Shown: positions 32,813 to 43,499 of the stretch, in pieces | How the letters are laid out: each line of letters starts with the position of its first letter | Numbering within the stretch: the stretch's first letter is position 1 | Assembly (NCBI RefSeq): GCF_004145845.1 | Contig: NZ_SELP01000004.1 | Location: 310,001 to 374,000, forward strand | Origin: Loktanella sp. IMCC34160 | GTDB lineage: Bacteria; Pseudomonadota; Alphaproteobacteria; Rhodobacterales; Rhodobacteraceae | DNA: 64,000 nucleotides | Reading direction: 5' to 3' | Made by a program: the position numbers and the translations under genes | The notes under the pieces: generated by a model | Database searches by the model: none | What the model saw: only the letters and a program-made list of their open reading frames with translations | Told to the model about the DNA's origin: nothing

Positions 32813-33057
32813 CCTATTCCCTGATCGCCGCCTTCCTCTGGTTCATCCTTGCCAATGTCGCCGCACTGGTCCCCAGCCGCGACAACCACTGGAGCAGGGC
32901 CTACGTGCTGATCGCCGTGGGTGTGCCGATCCTGGGCTGGGTCACCTATGAAAACGGGCCGTTCATCGGGCTGGTCGTTCTGGCCGCCGGGGCAAGTGTC
33001 CTGCGCTGGCCGGTGATCTATCTGGGCCGCTGGCTTCGGCGGAAGGTCGCGCGCTAG
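32809..33057 (+). CDS. DUF2484-family membrane protein, copy 2
   Basis: 82 residues, overlapping copy 1 by ATGA. It opens with MTYSLIAAFLWFILANVAALVP and ends LRWPVIYLGRWLRRK, paralogous to copy 1, which indicates tandem duplication. The charged central part (SRDNHWSRAY) differs from copy 1. A role in cell-wall synthesis is suggested only by location upstream of murB. Confidence 0.85.
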   Translation: MTYSLIAAFLWFILANVAALVPSRDNHWSRAYVLIAVGVPILGWVTYENGPFIGLVVLAAGASVLRWPVIYLGRWLRRKVAR

Positions 33058-33120
33058 CTTGCCTGCCGGGGGGCGAACCGTTATTCCGCCCGAAACCATG
33101 ACGAGTAGCAGGCCCACCCC

Positions 33121-34056
33121 GTGACTTTCGATCTTCCGCCCGTGCGCGGCACCCTGACCCGCGACCGCGACCTTGCCAGCCTGACGTGGATGCGGGTGGG
33201 CGGGCCTGCGGATGTGCTGTTTCAGCCTGCCGATGCGGATGATCTGGCCGATTTCCTTGCCGCGCTTGACCCGGCGGTGCCGGTCTTCCCGATGGGGGTC
33301 GGGTCCAACCTGATCGTGCGCGATGGCGGTATTCGTGGCGTGGTGATCCGGCTGGGCCGTGGGTTCAACGGGATCGACATTGAAGGCGCCACCGTGCGGG
33401 CCGGGGCGGCAGCACTCGACGCCCATGTCGCCCGCAAGGCGGCAGAGGCGGGGCTGAACCTGACCTTCCTGCGCACCATCCCGGGGTCCATCGGCGGCGC
33501 GGTGCGGATGAACGCGGGCTGTTATGGCGACTATGTCGCGGATGTGCTGCGCGAGGTTGATGTGATCACCCGGCAAGGCCAGCGCCTGACCCTTCCCGCC
33601 GCCGCCCTGAACCTGCGCTACCGGCAATCGGACCTGCCCGACGGGGCGGTTGTTATCGGCGCGGTCTTTGACGCACCTGCCGGCGATCCGGCAGAACTGG
33701 CCGCGCGGATGGACGACCAGTTGGCCAAGCGCGATGCGACCCAGCCGACGAAAGACCGCACCGCCGGGTCCACGTTCCGCAACCCGGCCGGGTTTTCCAG
33801 CACCGGCAGGGCGGATGACACGCATGACCTGAAAGCGTGGAAAGTGATTGACGATGCCGGGATGCGGGGCGCCACGCGGGGCGGGGCGGTGATGAACACC
33901 AAGCATTCCAACTTCCTGACCAACGCGGGCGGCGCGACGGCGGCTGATCTGGAAGGATTGGGCGAAGACGTGCGGAAAAAGGTTTACGATTCAAGCGGTA
34001 TCACGCTAGAATGGGAAATCATGAGGGTCGGCGAACCGGCCCCAGAGGCAGAATAA
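33121..34056 (+). CDS. murB: UDP-N-acetylenolpyruvoylglucosamine reductase
   Basis: 311 residues from a GTG start at 33121. The FAD-binding region has [13 protein letters not shown] and [17 protein letters not shown]. The catalytic part has [20 protein letters not shown] and [12 protein letters not shown], and ends with [14 protein letters not shown]. This is the short (type II-like) MurB. It reduces the enolpyruvyl group to make UDP-MurNAc. An upstream gap of 63 bases separates it from the DUF2484 pair. Confidence 0.95.
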   Translation: MTFDLPPVRGTLTRDRDLASLTWMRVGGPADVLFQPADADDLADFLAALDPAVPVFPMGVGSNLIVRDGGIRGVVIRLGRGFNGIDIEGATVRAGAAALDAHVARKAAEAGLNLTFLRTIPGSIGGAVRMNAGCYGDYVADVLREVDVITRQGQRLTLPAAALNLRYRQSDLPDGAVVIGAVFDAPAGDPAELAARMDDQLAKRDATQPTKDRTAGSTFRNPAGFSSTGRADDTHDLKAWKVIDDAGMRGATRGGAVMNTKHSNFLTNAGGATAADLEGLGEDVRKKVYDSSGITLEWEIMRVGEPAPEAE

Positions 34057-34166
34057 CAGGCGGGGCCACTTCCCCGTTGCAAAAGATCGAATGATCCGCC
34101 GCGCGACAATGCGGCAATTTTCAATGACGGACCGGCAAAACGGTCCGCGTGGCGAGGCAGTAGGGC

Positions 34167-35081
34167 ATGTCGGGCAGCGAGACCCGCAAGGTTGCAGTTT
34201 TGATGGGCGGCCCATCGGCCGAGCGCGAGGTCTCCCTCAGCTCGGGCCGGGAATGTGCCGTCGCGCTGCGTGCCGCGGGCTTCACCGTGACCGAGATTGA
34301 CGCGGGCCCCGACCTTGCCGAACGGCTGCGCGCCGACCGCCCTGATGTGGTGTTCAACGCGCTGCATGGGCGCTGGGGCGAAGATGGCTGCGTTCAGGGC
34401 ATCCTTGAATGGCTGCGCATTCCCTATACCCATTCGGGCGTGCTGGCCTCTGCCCTTGCGATGGACAAGCAGAAATCCAAGGCGGCCTACCGCGCCGCTG
34501 GCCTGCCGGTCGTTGACAGCATTCTGTCGACCCGCGACCAGATTGAAGCCGCCCATGTCATGGCCCCGCCCTATGTGGTCAAGCCCAATGCCGAAGGGTC
34601 GTCTGTCGGGGTCTATATCGTGCGCGAGGCCGCCAACGGCCCGCCGACGCTTGCCCCCGATCTGCCCGCCAGCCTGATGGTCGAAACCTATGCACCGGGG
34701 CGCGAGCTGACCGCATCGGTGATGGGCGACCGGGCACTGACGGTGACCGATATCATCACCGATGGCTGGTATGACTATCACGCGAAATACGCCGACGGCG
34801 GATCGCGCCACGTGGTGCCCGCCGATGTTCCGACCGAGATTTTCGATGCCTGCATGGACTATGCCCTGCGGGCGCATCAGGCGTTGGGCCTGCGCGGGTT
34901 GTCGCGGACCGATTTCCGCTGGGACGACACGCGCGGGCTGGACGGGCTGATCCTGCTGGAGACCAACACCCAGCCGGGGATGACACCCACCTCGCTTGCC
35001 CCCGAACAGGCGGCCCACTGCGGCATCGACTTTCCGACGCTCTGCGCCTGGCTGGTAGAGGATGCCTCATGCGACCGCTAG
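34167..35081 (+). CDS. ddl: D-alanine-D-alanine ligase
   Basis: 304 residues. ATP-grasp motifs are [65 protein letters not shown] and the metal-binding [13 protein letters not shown]. It makes the D-Ala-D-Ala dipeptide for the peptidoglycan stem and is of the DdlB type. It overlaps ftsQ by 13 bases. The 110 bases before it hold GCAAAAGATC and GACCGGCAAAACGGTCCG, the latter a small imperfect dyad. Confidence 0.95.
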   Translation: MSGSETRKVAVLMGGPSAEREVSLSSGRECAVALRAAGFTVTEIDAGPDLAERLRADRPDVVFNALHGRWGEDGCVQGILEWLRIPYTHSGVLASALAMDKQKSKAAYRAAGLPVVDSILSTRDQIEAAHVMAPPYVVKPNAEGSSVGVYIVREAANGPPTLAPDLPASLMVETYAPGRELTASVMGDRALTVTDIITDGWYDYHAKYADGGSRHVVPADVPTEIFDACMDYALRAHQALGLRGLSRTDFRWDDTRGLDGLILLETNTQPGMTPTSLAPEQAAHCGIDFPTLCAWLVEDASCDR

Positions 35082-35950
35082 GCCAGCAGACCCCGCGCCG
35101 CGACCCGGCGCCGTCCCGCTGGGGCTACCGCTATCAGCGGCTGATGCTGACGCCGGGCGTTCGCCGGTCGCTGCGGATCGGTGTTCCGATGGCGGTGCTG
35201 GCCGTCATCGCGGCGGCCTGGTTCGGCAAGGCCGAAAACCGGGACTTGGTCGCGACGACCTATCAGGACATCCGGACCTCAATAGAAACGCGCCCCGAAT
35301 TCATGGTCAACGCCATGGCCATCGACGGGGCGAGCGAAGCGCTGGAACTGGAGATCCGCACGGTTCTACCGGTCGATTTTCCGCTGTCGTCTTTTGAGCT
35401 GGACCTGGAAGAGATGCGCGACACCGTCGAGGCCGTAGGTGCGGTTGAACGGGCCACACTGCGGGTGAAACCCGGCGGCATTCTTCAGGTCGATGTGACC
35501 CCGCGCGTGCCGGTCGCCGTCTGGCGGCGCAACGACGGGCTGGACCTGATCGACGCGGGTGGCGCGATCATCGGGCCGCTGGCGCAGCGGGCCGACCGGG
35601 CCGACCTGCCGCTGATCGCGGGCGATGGCGCGCGGCAGAACGTGACCGAGGCCCTGGCCCTGATCGACGCGGCGGGCCCCGTGGCCCCCCGTGTGCGCGG
35701 GCTGGTGCGGATGGGCGAACGGCGCTGGGACGTGGTTCTGGACCGGGATCAGCGGGTTCTGCTGCCCGCGGACCGCCCGTTGCAGGCATTCGAACGGGTC
35801 GTGCTGATGGCCCAGACACAGGATTTGCTGGATCGCGACGTTCTGGTCGTGGACATGCGTAACGAGGACCGGCCGACCATAAGGCTGGGAGAACAGGCAA
35901 CCGTCGAAATGCGACGGCTAAATGCTTCGGTATCGGGGGCAGGAAACTGA
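35069..35950 (+). CDS. ftsQ: Cell-division protein FtsQ
   Basis: 293 residues: a basic cytoplasmic start, one transmembrane segment (about residues 37-51, [15 protein letters not shown]), then POTRA ([20 protein letters not shown]) and FtsQ domains with [26 protein letters not shown]. It links FtsL/FtsB and the divisome. It overlaps the end of ddl by 13 bases and shares TGATG with ftsA, so the three are translationally coupled. Confidence 0.94.
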   Translation: MRPLGQQTPRRDPAPSRWGYRYQRLMLTPGVRRSLRIGVPMAVLAVIAAAWFGKAENRDLVATTYQDIRTSIETRPEFMVNAMAIDGASEALELEIRTVLPVDFPLSSFELDLEEMRDTVEAVGAVERATLRVKPGGILQVDVTPRVPVAVWRRNDGLDLIDAGGAIIGPLAQRADRADLPLIAGDGARQNVTEALALIDAAGPVAPRVRGLVRMGERRWDVVLDRDQRVLLPADRPLQAFERVVLMAQTQDLLDRDVLVVDMRNEDRPTIRLGEQATVEMRRLNASVSGAGN

Positions 35951-37284
35951 TGAGGCAGCTATACGAAACCCAACGGGCCATGCGGAATATGCGCAAGGCG
36001 GCGATGCAGCGCGGCGTGGTCGCGATTCTGGATGTGGGGACATCCAAGATCGCCTGCCTTGTGCTGCGCTTCGACGGGCCGGAACGGTTCCGCGACAGTG
36101 ACGGGGTCGGCTCCATGGCCGGGCAATCGTCGTTCCGGGTGATTGGCGCGGCGACCACGCGGTCGCGCGGGGTCCGCTTTGGAGAAGTGGACGCGATGCA
36201 GGAAACGGAGCGGGCGATCCGCACCGCGGTTCACGCGGCCCAGAAGATGGCCAACGTGAAGGTCGACCATGTCATCGCCTGTTTCTCGGGCGCGCGGCCC
36301 CGGTCCTACGGGCTCGAGGGCGAGGTTTCGGTTGAGGGCACCGTTGTCACCGACGCCGATATCGGCCGGGTACTGGCCGCCTGCGACGTGCCCGACATCG
36401 GTGCGGGACGCGAGGTGCTCCACGCCCAGCCCATCAACTTTGCGCTGGATCACCGGTCGGGACTTGGGGATCCGCGCGGCCAGATCGGCAACCAGCTGGC
36501 GACCGATCTGCATCTTCTGTCGGTTGACGCTACGGTGATCCAGAACCTTCTGTATTGCATCAAACGCTGCGATCTCGAACTCGCCGGACTGGCCAGTTCG
36601 GCCTATGTGTCCGGCATTTCGTCGCTCGTTGAGGATGAACAGGAACTGGGCGCGGCCTGTATCGACATGGGTGGCGGCGCGACGTCGCTGTCGATCTTCA
36701 TCAAGAAGCACATGATCTATGCCGACAGCGTCCGCATGGGCGGCGATCATGTGACCAGCGATATTTCCATGGGCCTTCAGGTTCCGCTGGCAACCGCAGA
36801 GCGGATCAAGACCTTCTACGGCGGCGTAGTGGCCACCGGCATGGACGACCGCGAAATGATCGAGATCGGCGGCGATACCGGCGATTGGGAACGCGACCGG
36901 CGCACCGTCAGCCGGGCCGAACTGATCGGCATCATGCGCCCCCGGGTCGAAGAGATCCTGGAGGAGGTGCGTGCCCGTCTGGATGCCGCCGGGTTCGAAT
37001 ACCTGCCCAGCCAGCAGATCGTGCTGACCGGCGGGGCCAGTCAGATCCCCGGCCTTGACGGGTTGGCCAGCCGCATCCTTGGCCAGCGCGTCCGCCTTGG
37101 CCGTCCGCTGCGTGTTCAGGGGCTTCCGCAGGCCGCGACCGGCCCCGCATTTGCCGCCGCCGTTGGCCTGACGCTCTTTGCCGCGCACCCTCAGGACGAG
37201 TGGTGGGACTTCGAGATTCCGACCGAAAACTACCCGGCCCGGTCGCTTCGGCGCGCCGTTCGTTGGTTTAAGGACAACTGGTAA
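35950..37284 (+). CDS. ftsA: Cell-division protein FtsA
   Basis: 444 residues. Actin-fold motifs: VAILDVGTSKIACLV (phosphate 1), IDMGGGATSLSIF (phosphate 2), and VLTGGASQIPGL (adenosine). FtsA tethers FtsZ to the membrane through an amphipathic C-terminal helix, here SLRRAVRWFKDNW. The start ATG overlaps the ftsQ stop; a second possible start (MRNMRK) lies 13 codons inside. ftsZ follows after 175 bases that contain its promoter. Confidence 0.96.
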   Translation: MRQLYETQRAMRNMRKAAMQRGVVAILDVGTSKIACLVLRFDGPERFRDSDGVGSMAGQSSFRVIGAATTRSRGVRFGEVDAMQETERAIRTAVHAAQKMANVKVDHVIACFSGARPRSYGLEGEVSVEGTVVTDADIGRVLAACDVPDIGAGREVLHAQPINFALDHRSGLGDPRGQIGNQLATDLHLLSVDATVIQNLLYCIKRCDLELAGLASSAYVSGISSLVEDEQELGAACIDMGGGATSLSIFIKKHMIYADSVRMGGDHVTSDISMGLQVPLATAERIKTFYGGVVATGMDDREMIEIGGDTGDWERDRRTVSRAELIGIMRPRVEEILEEVRARLDAAGFEYLPSQQIVLTGGASQIPGLDGLASRILGQRVRLGRPLRVQGLPQAATGPAFAAAVGLTLFAAHPQDEWWDFEIPTENYPARSLRRAVRWFKDNW

Positions 37285-37459
37285 TACGCAACATCTTGCC
37301 GATTGCCCGAAATCCGGCGAAAAGGACGCTGAAAACCGCCATATTTGGTAGGTTTTGGCGCATTTTTTCGTGACCTCGGTCCAACAAGCCGTTAGGATCG
37401 CAGCAATTTAGGCAAGAACGCCCGATGGGACGGGCCCGAAACAGACAGGCGGACAGAGC

Positions 37460-39064
37460 ATGACACTGAATCTCTCCATGCCCGGGCAAGAGGAACTCAA
37501 GCCCCGGATCACCGTGTTTGGCGTTGGCGGCGCTGGCGGCAACGCAGTGAACAACATGATCGAGAAACAACTCGACGGCGTGGAGTTCGTGGTGGCCAAC
37601 ACCGACGCGCAGGCCCTTCAGCAATCCAAGGCACAGGCCCGCATCCAGATGGGTGTGAAGGTGACCGAGGGCCTTGGCGCGGGCGCACGGGCCACGGTTG
37701 GCGCAGCCGCCGCCGAGGAAAGCATCGAACAGATCGTCGACCATCTGGCGGGCGCGCATATGTGCTTTATCACCGCTGGTATGGGGGGCGGCACCGGCAC
37801 CGGCGCGGCCCCGATCATCGCGCAGGCCGCCCGTGAACTGGGCGTTCTGACCGTCGGCGTTGTGACCAAGCCGTTCCAGTTCGAAGGCGTCAAGCGGATG
37901 CGCCAGGCCGAAGAGGGCGTTGATGCCCTTCAGAAGGTCGTGGACACGCTGATCATCATTCCGAACCAGAACCTGTTCCGTCTGGCCAACGAAAACACCA
38001 CCTTCACCGAAGCCTTCGCCCTTGCCGACGATGTGCTGTACCAGGGTGTGAAGGGCGTGACCGACCTGATGGTCCGTCCGGGCCTGATCAACCTCGACTT
38101 TGCCGACGTCCGCGCGGTGATGGACGAGATGGGCAAGGCGATGATGGGCACCGGCGAAGCGCAGGGCGAAAACCGCGCCATCGACGCCGCCGAAAAGGCG
38201 ATCGCCAACCCGCTTCTGGACGAAATCAGCCTTGAAGGGGCGAAGGGCGTTCTGATCAACATCACCGGCGGCTACGACCTGACCCTGTTCGAACTGGACG
38301 AAGCCGCGAACAAGATCCGCGAAAAGGTCGATCAGGATGCCAACATCATCGTTGGCTCCACGCTTGACCCGGATATGGAAGGCTGCATGCGCGTGTCCGT
38401 CGTTGCCACCGGCATTGACGCCAGCGAAGTGCGTCAGGAAATCCCGGTTCCCCGCCGCAAGATGTCCGAGCCGCTGACCCAGACCGTCTCGAGCGAAGCG
38501 CCGAAGGCCGCTGCCCCCGCTCCGGCACCGGCGCCGGTCGCCGCGGCTGCTGCCCCGGTGATGGAAGAACCCAGCCTGTTCGATGACGCGCAGGAACTGG
38601 TCGCCAAGGCACCGGAACCGGAGGACATGTTCGACGAATTCGAAGAACAGCTGACCGCAGAGCTTGAGGCTGAGGACGTGGCCGAAGACGACCTGCCGCC
38701 GCCGGCCTATCGCCCGCGTCCGGAACCGTCGATGGACCGCACCGCCGACAGCTTTGTCGCGCCGCGCGCCCCGGCGCCCGGCACGCCCTCGCCCGAGGCG
38801 CTGGCGCGTCTTCAGGCAGCGGTTCACAAGGCCCCCTCTGCCGCGCCCCGCAGCCCCGTTGCCGAACAGCGGGCCGAACCGGAAAAGCCGCGCTTCGGGA
38901 TTAACTCGCTGATCAACCGGATGACCGGGCATGGCACCGAACAGGCCCCCCAACAGCCGCAACGGTCGCAGCCGCAGGTTCACGCCTTCCGGGACGAACC
39001 CGAGGTTGATCCGGAGCAGGAAAAGATCGAGATTCCCGCCTTCCTGCGCCGTCAGGCCAACTAG
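37460..39064 (+). CDS. ftsZ: Cell-division GTPase FtsZ
   Basis: 534 residues: N-terminal GTPase ([10 protein letters not shown]; tubulin signature [21 protein letters not shown] as the T7 loop), then a long Pro/Ala-rich linker (about 330-515) and the C-terminal peptide [18 protein letters not shown], which binds FtsA and other partners. The 150-plus-residue linker is typical of alphaproteobacteria. FtsZ forms the Z-ring. The 175-base upstream region has a GCCCG/CGGGC hairpin (37420-37435) in the untranslated leader. A strong terminator follows. Confidence 0.97.
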   Translation: MTLNLSMPGQEELKPRITVFGVGGAGGNAVNNMIEKQLDGVEFVVANTDAQALQQSKAQARIQMGVKVTEGLGAGARATVGAAAAEESIEQIVDHLAGAHMCFITAGMGGGTGTGAAPIIAQAARELGVLTVGVVTKPFQFEGVKRMRQAEEGVDALQKVVDTLIIIPNQNLFRLANENTTFTEAFALADDVLYQGVKGVTDLMVRPGLINLDFADVRAVMDEMGKAMMGTGEAQGENRAIDAAEKAIANPLLDEISLEGAKGVLINITGGYDLTLFELDEAANKIREKVDQDANIIVGSTLDPDMEGCMRVSVVATGIDASEVRQEIPVPRRKMSEPLTQTVSSEAPKAAAPAPAPAPVAAAAAPVMEEPSLFDDAQELVAKAPEPEDMFDEFEEQLTAELEAEDVAEDDLPPPAYRPRPEPSMDRTADSFVAPRAPAPGTPSPEALARLQAAVHKAPSAAPRSPVAEQRAEPEKPRFGINSLINRMTGHGTEQAPQQPQRSQPQVHAFRDEPEVDPEQEKIEIPAFLRRQAN

Positions 39065-39085
39065 GAACGCAACGTCAGATCGACG

Positions 39086-39118
39086 AAGGGCCGCCAACGT
39101 GCGGCCCTTTTTCGTTTT
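39086..39118 (+). terminator. Rho-independent terminator of ftsZ
   Basis: AAGGGCCGC (39086-39094) pairs with GCGGCCCTT (39101-39109), loop CAACGT, followed by TTCGTTTT. It starts 22 bases after the ftsZ stop. It is the best classic intrinsic terminator in the window. Confidence 0.88.
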
Positions 39119-39257
39119 AAGTCAGTGGGTTGACGGGGTGATCACGCCCATTGCAACAAATTCGTTTCGAATGTTTCATCCCGTTATAAAGAGTGAGTTG
39201 AGCGACCGGCCCCACTTGCTTAGGTCATGGGCAACCGAAACGAATCCGGGGCGACCC

Positions 39258-40178
39258 TTGCAAACCACCATCTCCCAGCCTGTCACCTTTGAAGGCATTG
39301 GCCTTCATAGTGGCCAGCCTGCGCGGCTGCGTGTCTGCCCCGCCCCCGCCCACCACGGAATTGTCTTCCGGCGTACGGATGTGGTTGGCGCCGATGCGCT
39401 GGTTCGGGCCCGTTGGGATTTCGTGTCGCAGGAACCGCTCAACACCCGCGTTGTGAACGAGGCGGGTGTGTCCGTGGCAACCATCGAACATCTGATGGCG
39501 GCGCTGGCTGGAAGCGGGTTGCACAACGTGCTGATCGACATTGACGGGCCAGAGGTTCCGATCCTTGATGGATCGTCCGCCGAATTCGTGCGTGGCCTTG
39601 TCGCCGCCGGCACCACGTCGCTTGCTGCACCGCTGCGTGCGATCCGCGTGCTGTTGACGATCGAAGTATCGAATGGCGACGCCGTTGCGCGCCTGTCGCC
39701 CTCCGACAGCCTTGAGATCGACTTCCGGATTGATTTTGCCGACGCCGCGATCGGCCGTCAGGAAAAGACCCTGAACATGGCCAACGGGGCCTTCGTTCGT
39801 GAACTCTGCGACAGCCGGACCTTCTGCCGCCAGTCGGACGTCGATGCCATGCATGCGGCCGGGCTGGCCCTTGGCGGGTCGCTGGACAATGCGGTTGTGG
39901 TTGACGGGGCCGAGGTTCTGTCGCCTGGCGGGCTGCGCCACCGGGACGAGGCAGTGCGCCACAAGATGCTTGACGCGCTCGGCGATCTTTACACCGCAGG
40001 TGCGCCGATCCTTGGCCGCTACACCGGAAGCCGGGCCGGGCACGCCCTGACCAACAAGCTGCTGCGCGCCCTGTTCGACCATCCCGAAGCCTGGGATTGG
40101 GTCACCTGCGATGCCCGCATCGCCGCCCGTTTGCCGGGTGTCGGCGTGCATTTCTCGGACCTCGGGCACGTCGCCTGA
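39258..40178 (+). CDS. lpxC: UDP-3-O-acyl-N-acetylglucosamine deacetylase
   Basis: 306 residues from a TTG start at 39258 (QTTISQPVTFEGIGLHSG follows), giving the standard 305-residue length; an ATG at 39171 would add 29 residues with no LpxC similarity. Zinc ligands lie in ATIEHLMAAL and RHKMLDALGDL; the active-site strand is GLHSGQPARLRV. LpxC makes the committed step of lipid A synthesis. The upstream 193 bases contain the ftsZ terminator and an AT-rich patch (TTATAAAG) that may be the promoter. Confidence 0.94.
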   Translation: MQTTISQPVTFEGIGLHSGQPARLRVCPAPAHHGIVFRRTDVVGADALVRARWDFVSQEPLNTRVVNEAGVSVATIEHLMAALAGSGLHNVLIDIDGPEVPILDGSSAEFVRGLVAAGTTSLAAPLRAIRVLLTIEVSNGDAVARLSPSDSLEIDFRIDFADAAIGRQEKTLNMANGAFVRELCDSRTFCRQSDVDAMHAAGLALGGSLDNAVVVDGAEVLSPGGLRHRDEAVRHKMLDALGDLYTAGAPILGRYTGSRAGHALTNKLLRALFDHPEAWDWVTCDARIAARLPGVGVHFSDLGHVA

Positions 40179-40322
40179 CCCTTGCTGTCGTGGCCCCGCT
40201 GGCCGCGTCGTGCCGATGGGTGCCAAAAGGCATTTTGCCCCCCATTTTTCTGTGCTAGACCAAGGGCAATCCGGGGCGTGTGCGCGTTTCGGGAACAAAG
40301 GAAGTGTGTCGGGGGCAAGCGC

Positions 40323-41177
40323 ATGTCGAGCCGGATCGGAAATGCAGGAGGCAAGGCGATTCTGGGCGCGGCCCTACTTTCGCTTACACTGACCGCCGCC
40401 TGTTCGGGATTCGATACGCGCCGCGAAGGAGCGATTGACGCCTATTCCGCCGAAGAAATCTATCAGCGCGGCGAATACGAATTGGAGAAGGGGCAGGCGG
40501 ATGACGCCGCCTTCTACTTTGGCGAGATCGAACGGCTTTATCCCTATTCGGAATGGGCCAAGCGCGGTTTGATCATGCAGGCCTATTCCTACCACCGGGA
40601 CGGAGACTACCCCAGTGCCCGTGGCGCGGCACAGCGGTTCCTGGACTTCTATCCGGCGGATGAGGACGCGGCCTATGCCCAGTATCTTCTGGCGCTGTCC
40701 TACTATGACCAGATTGACGAGGTCGGCCGCGATCAGGGCCTGACCTTCCAGGCGCTTCAGGCGCTGCGCGTTGTGATCGAACGCTATCCCGACAGCGAAT
40801 ATGCCCGCTCGGCGATCCTCAAGTTCGACCTGGCCTTTGACCATCTGGCCGCCAAGGAAATGGAAATCGGGCGCTACTACCTGAAGCGCGGCCACTACAC
40901 GGCGGCGATCAACCGGTTCCGCGTCGTGGTCGAAGATTTCCAGACCACCAGCCACACCCCCGAAGCGCTGCATCGCCTCGTGGAATCTTACCTGTCGCTT
41001 GGCCTGACGGACGAGGCGCAGACCGCTGGCGCGATCCTTGGTCACAACTTCCAGTCGACCGAATGGTATCAGGACAGCTATGCGCTTCTGACTGGCGAGG
41101 GGCTGGAACCGCGGTCGTTGGGCAACAACTGGCTTTCCGCGATTTACCGGCAGATGGTCCGGGGCGAGTGGCTTTGA
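40323..41177 (+). CDS. bamD: Outer-membrane assembly lipoprotein BamD
   Basis: 284 residues from ATG 40323. The lipoprotein signal ends in LTAAC (C27). Tetratricopeptide-like helices follow: YQRGEYELEKGQADDAAFYF, YPYSEWAKRGLIMQAYSYH, PDSEYARSAILKFD, and the BamD-typical YLKRGHYTAAINRF. BamD is the essential TPR partner of BamA in outer-membrane protein insertion. It overlaps the next exported-protein gene by about 10 bases. Confidence 0.94.
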   Translation: MSSRIGNAGGKAILGAALLSLTLTAACSGFDTRREGAIDAYSAEEIYQRGEYELEKGQADDAAFYFGEIERLYPYSEWAKRGLIMQAYSYHRDGDYPSARGAAQRFLDFYPADEDAAYAQYLLALSYYDQIDEVGRDQGLTFQALQALRVVIERYPDSEYARSAILKFDLAFDHLAAKEMEIGRYYLKRGHYTAAINRFRVVVEDFQTTSHTPEALHRLVESYLSLGLTDEAQTAGAILGHNFQSTEWYQDSYALLTGEGLEPRSLGNNWLSAIYRQMVRGEWL

Positions 41178-41755
41178 TCCGGGCCACCCGGGCAATCTTC
41201 CTCGCAGCCGTGGTTGTGGGTCTTGCGGGTCCGGTGGCGGCGCAAGACATCCGGATGCAGATGACCAGCGTCGGCGCCACCCATGTTCTTGAGTTCGAAA
41301 ATTCCAGCGGGCTGATCATACAGCAGCGGCTGTTCGCGCTTGGGGATGGAACCTGGCGCGAGGAACGGACAGAGGTGCAGGGCGGTGATGTCGTTGTCAC
41401 TGATCGGATGATCACCAATGCCGACGGCAATGTGCTTCAGGCCGATGGACCGGACGGCGCGATTATCCGCTTCATCCCTCATGATTGCCGCCGGGTCGAA
41501 GGCACCTGCGAATACGTTCAGATCGTCGGCGACCAGCCCGAGGAACTGGGCACCCGGCTGGTGCGGCGCAACACGCCGACCGAAAAGGGCTATATCGCCG
41601 AACTCGCCTATTTCGGACCCGATGGGGTACTTTTGCCCTACCTGCGCAGCGTTGTCGTACTGGACGATGGCGGCTTTGTGATGCGGGCGGACCGTACCTA
41701 TTCGGATGGCAGCCGCTATTCCTACTGGCGGGTCGGGCCCACCACCGGCAGCTAG
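41168..41755 (+). CDS. Exported beta-rich protein between bamD and recN
   Basis: About 195 residues. Two non-ATG starts compete: GTG 41168 and TTG 41174, both just inside the bamD stop; I chose GTG. A signal peptide follows (IFLAAVVVGLAGPVAAQD). The mature part is beta-rich with aromatic strands (LFALGDGTWREERTEV, FVMRADRTYSDGSRYSYW) and two cysteines (CRRVEGTC). Unknown family. It is probably co-transcribed with bamD, so an envelope role is likely but unproven. Confidence 0.75.
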   Translation: MALIRATRAIFLAAVVVGLAGPVAAQDIRMQMTSVGATHVLEFENSSGLIIQQRLFALGDGTWREERTEVQGGDVVVTDRMITNADGNVLQADGPDGAIIRFIPHDCRRVEGTCEYVQIVGDQPEELGTRLVRRNTPTEKGYIAELAYFGPDGVLLPYLRSVVVLDDGGFVMRADRTYSDGSRYSYWRVGPTTGS

Positions 41756-41837
41756 ACAGGCGGGGCCAAGGTGCCTTGCAAGTGCCCATCGCTTGATCCA
41801 AAACACAAGGCGCGAGATTTGCGGACCGGAGGCTTTC

Positions 41838-43493
41838 GTGCTGCGCACCCTGGATATCCGGGACATGCTGATCATCGACCGGCTGGAGCTTGAATTCCAG
41901 CCGGGCCTGAACGTCTTGACCGGTGAAACCGGGGCCGGGAAATCAATCCTTCTGGACTCTCTGGGGTTCGTGCTGGGCTGGCGCGGGCGGGCCGAACTGG
42001 TCCGCGCCGGTGCCGATCAGGGCGAGGTGACAGCGGTGTTCGACCTTGGGCCGGGGCACCCCGCGATGGCGGTACTGGACGAGGCCGGGATCAGTGCCGA
42101 GGAGGGCGAGGTGATCCTGCGCCGGGTCAACAGCCGCGACGGACGCAAGACGGCATGGGTCAACGGGATTCGTGCAACCGGCGAGGTGCTGCGCCAACTG
42201 TCCGATGTGTTGGTCGAACTGCACGGTCAGCATGACGACCGGGGCCTGCTGAACCCGCGGGGCCACCGGAACCTGCTGGACGCCTTCGCCGGGACCGAGC
42301 CACAGATTGCGCAGACCCGCGCAGCCTGGCGGGCATTGTCCGAGGCGCAAAGGGCGCTTGCGGCGGCCGAGGGCCGGCTGGCCGAGGTCAAGGCTGAAGA
42401 GGATTTCCTGCGCCATTCGGTGGCCGAACTGGACAAGCTCGATCCCCAACCGGGGGAGGAGGCAGATCTGGATGCCCGCCGCCGCCTGATGCAAGGGGCC
42501 GAGAAGATCCGCGAGGATATTCAGAAGGCATATCAGGCGCTTGGGTTGGATGGGGCCGAGGGGATGCTGGGCGACGCCAGCCGCTGGTTGGACGGCGCCG
42601 TGGCCGAAGCAGAGGGGCAGCTTGACCCCGCGCTGGCGGCCCTCGATCGGGCGATGGTCGAATTGGGCGAGGCGCAGTCCGGGGTTGAGCGGTTCCTCGA
42701 TCAACTGGCATTCGACCCGTCCGAACTGGAGCACGCAGAAGAGCGGCTGTTCGCCATCCGTGGGCTGGCGCGTAAGCATGGGGTCCTGCCCGATGATCTT
42801 GCGGGCTTCGCGGATGACCTGCGCGCCCGCCTTGCCGTGATCGACGGCGGCGCAGGCGATCTGCGGGCGCTGGCCGAAGCGGTGGCCAGGGCGCAGGCAA
42901 CCTATGACGCCGCCGCCACCCGCCTGCATGACGCGCGGATCGAGGCCGCCGCAAGGCTTGACGCCGAGATGGCCGCCGAACTGGCCCCGTTGAAAATGGA
43001 ACGGGCGGTTTTCGCCACCGTGATCACACCGGGGCAGGCCGGGCCAGAGGGCCGTGACGAAGTTGCCTTTACCGTGGCCACCAACCCCGGCGCGCCCGCC
43101 GGTCCCCTGAACAAGATCGCGTCTGGCGGGGAACTCAGCCGCTTCCTTCTGGCACTCAAGGTCTGTCTGACACAGGGGGCGTCGGGCCTGACCCTGATCT
43201 TTGACGAGATTGACAGGGGCGTCGGAGGGGCCACGGCAGATGCGGTCGGGCGGCGGCTGGCGGAGCTTGCGCGGGACGGTCAGGTTCTGGTGGTCACGCA
43301 CAGCCCGCAGGTGGCGGCCCTTGGCGGGCATCACTGGCGGGTCGAAAAGCAGCAGACCGAGGTTGAAACCCTGTCCACCGTCGTGCCGCTTGGTCCGACG
43401 GACCGGATCGAGGAAATCGCCCGGATGCTGTCTGGGGACCAGATCACGACAGAGGCGAAAGCCGCCGCCAAGGCCCTGCTTCGCGCTGTCTAG
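41838..43493 (+). CDS. recN: DNA repair protein RecN
   Basis: 551 residues from GTG 41838, matching the usual 553. It is an SMC-like ATPase: Walker A GETGAGKS (29-36), a long coiled-coil middle (residues about 150-370), and Walker B LTLIFDEIDRGVGG, with signature SGGELSRFLLALK. RecN acts in double-strand-break repair. The composite repeat B begins 7 bases after its stop. Confidence 0.96.
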   Translation: MLRTLDIRDMLIIDRLELEFQPGLNVLTGETGAGKSILLDSLGFVLGWRGRAELVRAGADQGEVTAVFDLGPGHPAMAVLDEAGISAEEGEVILRRVNSRDGRKTAWVNGIRATGEVLRQLSDVLVELHGQHDDRGLLNPRGHRNLLDAFAGTEPQIAQTRAAWRALSEAQRALAAAEGRLAEVKAEEDFLRHSVAELDKLDPQPGEEADLDARRRLMQGAEKIREDIQKAYQALGLDGAEGMLGDASRWLDGAVAEAEGQLDPALAALDRAMVELGEAQSGVERFLDQLAFDPSELEHAEERLFAIRGLARKHGVLPDDLAGFADDLRARLAVIDGGAGDLRALAEAVARAQATYDAAATRLHDARIEAAARLDAEMAAELAPLKMERAVFATVITPGQAGPEGRDEVAFTVATNPGAPAGPLNKIASGGELSRFLLALKVCLTQGASGLTLIFDEIDRGVGGATADAVGRRLAELARDGQVLVVTHSPQVAALGGHHWRVEKQQTEVETLSTVVPLGPTDRIEEIARMLSGDQITTEAKAAAKALLRAV

Positions 43494-43499
43494 GGGGAT

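Noticed and set aside
39171-39257. ATG start of lpxC at 39171
   Set aside because: It would add 29 residues without similarity to LpxC; TTG 39258 gives the standard length and the conserved opening QTTI..TFEGIGLHSG.
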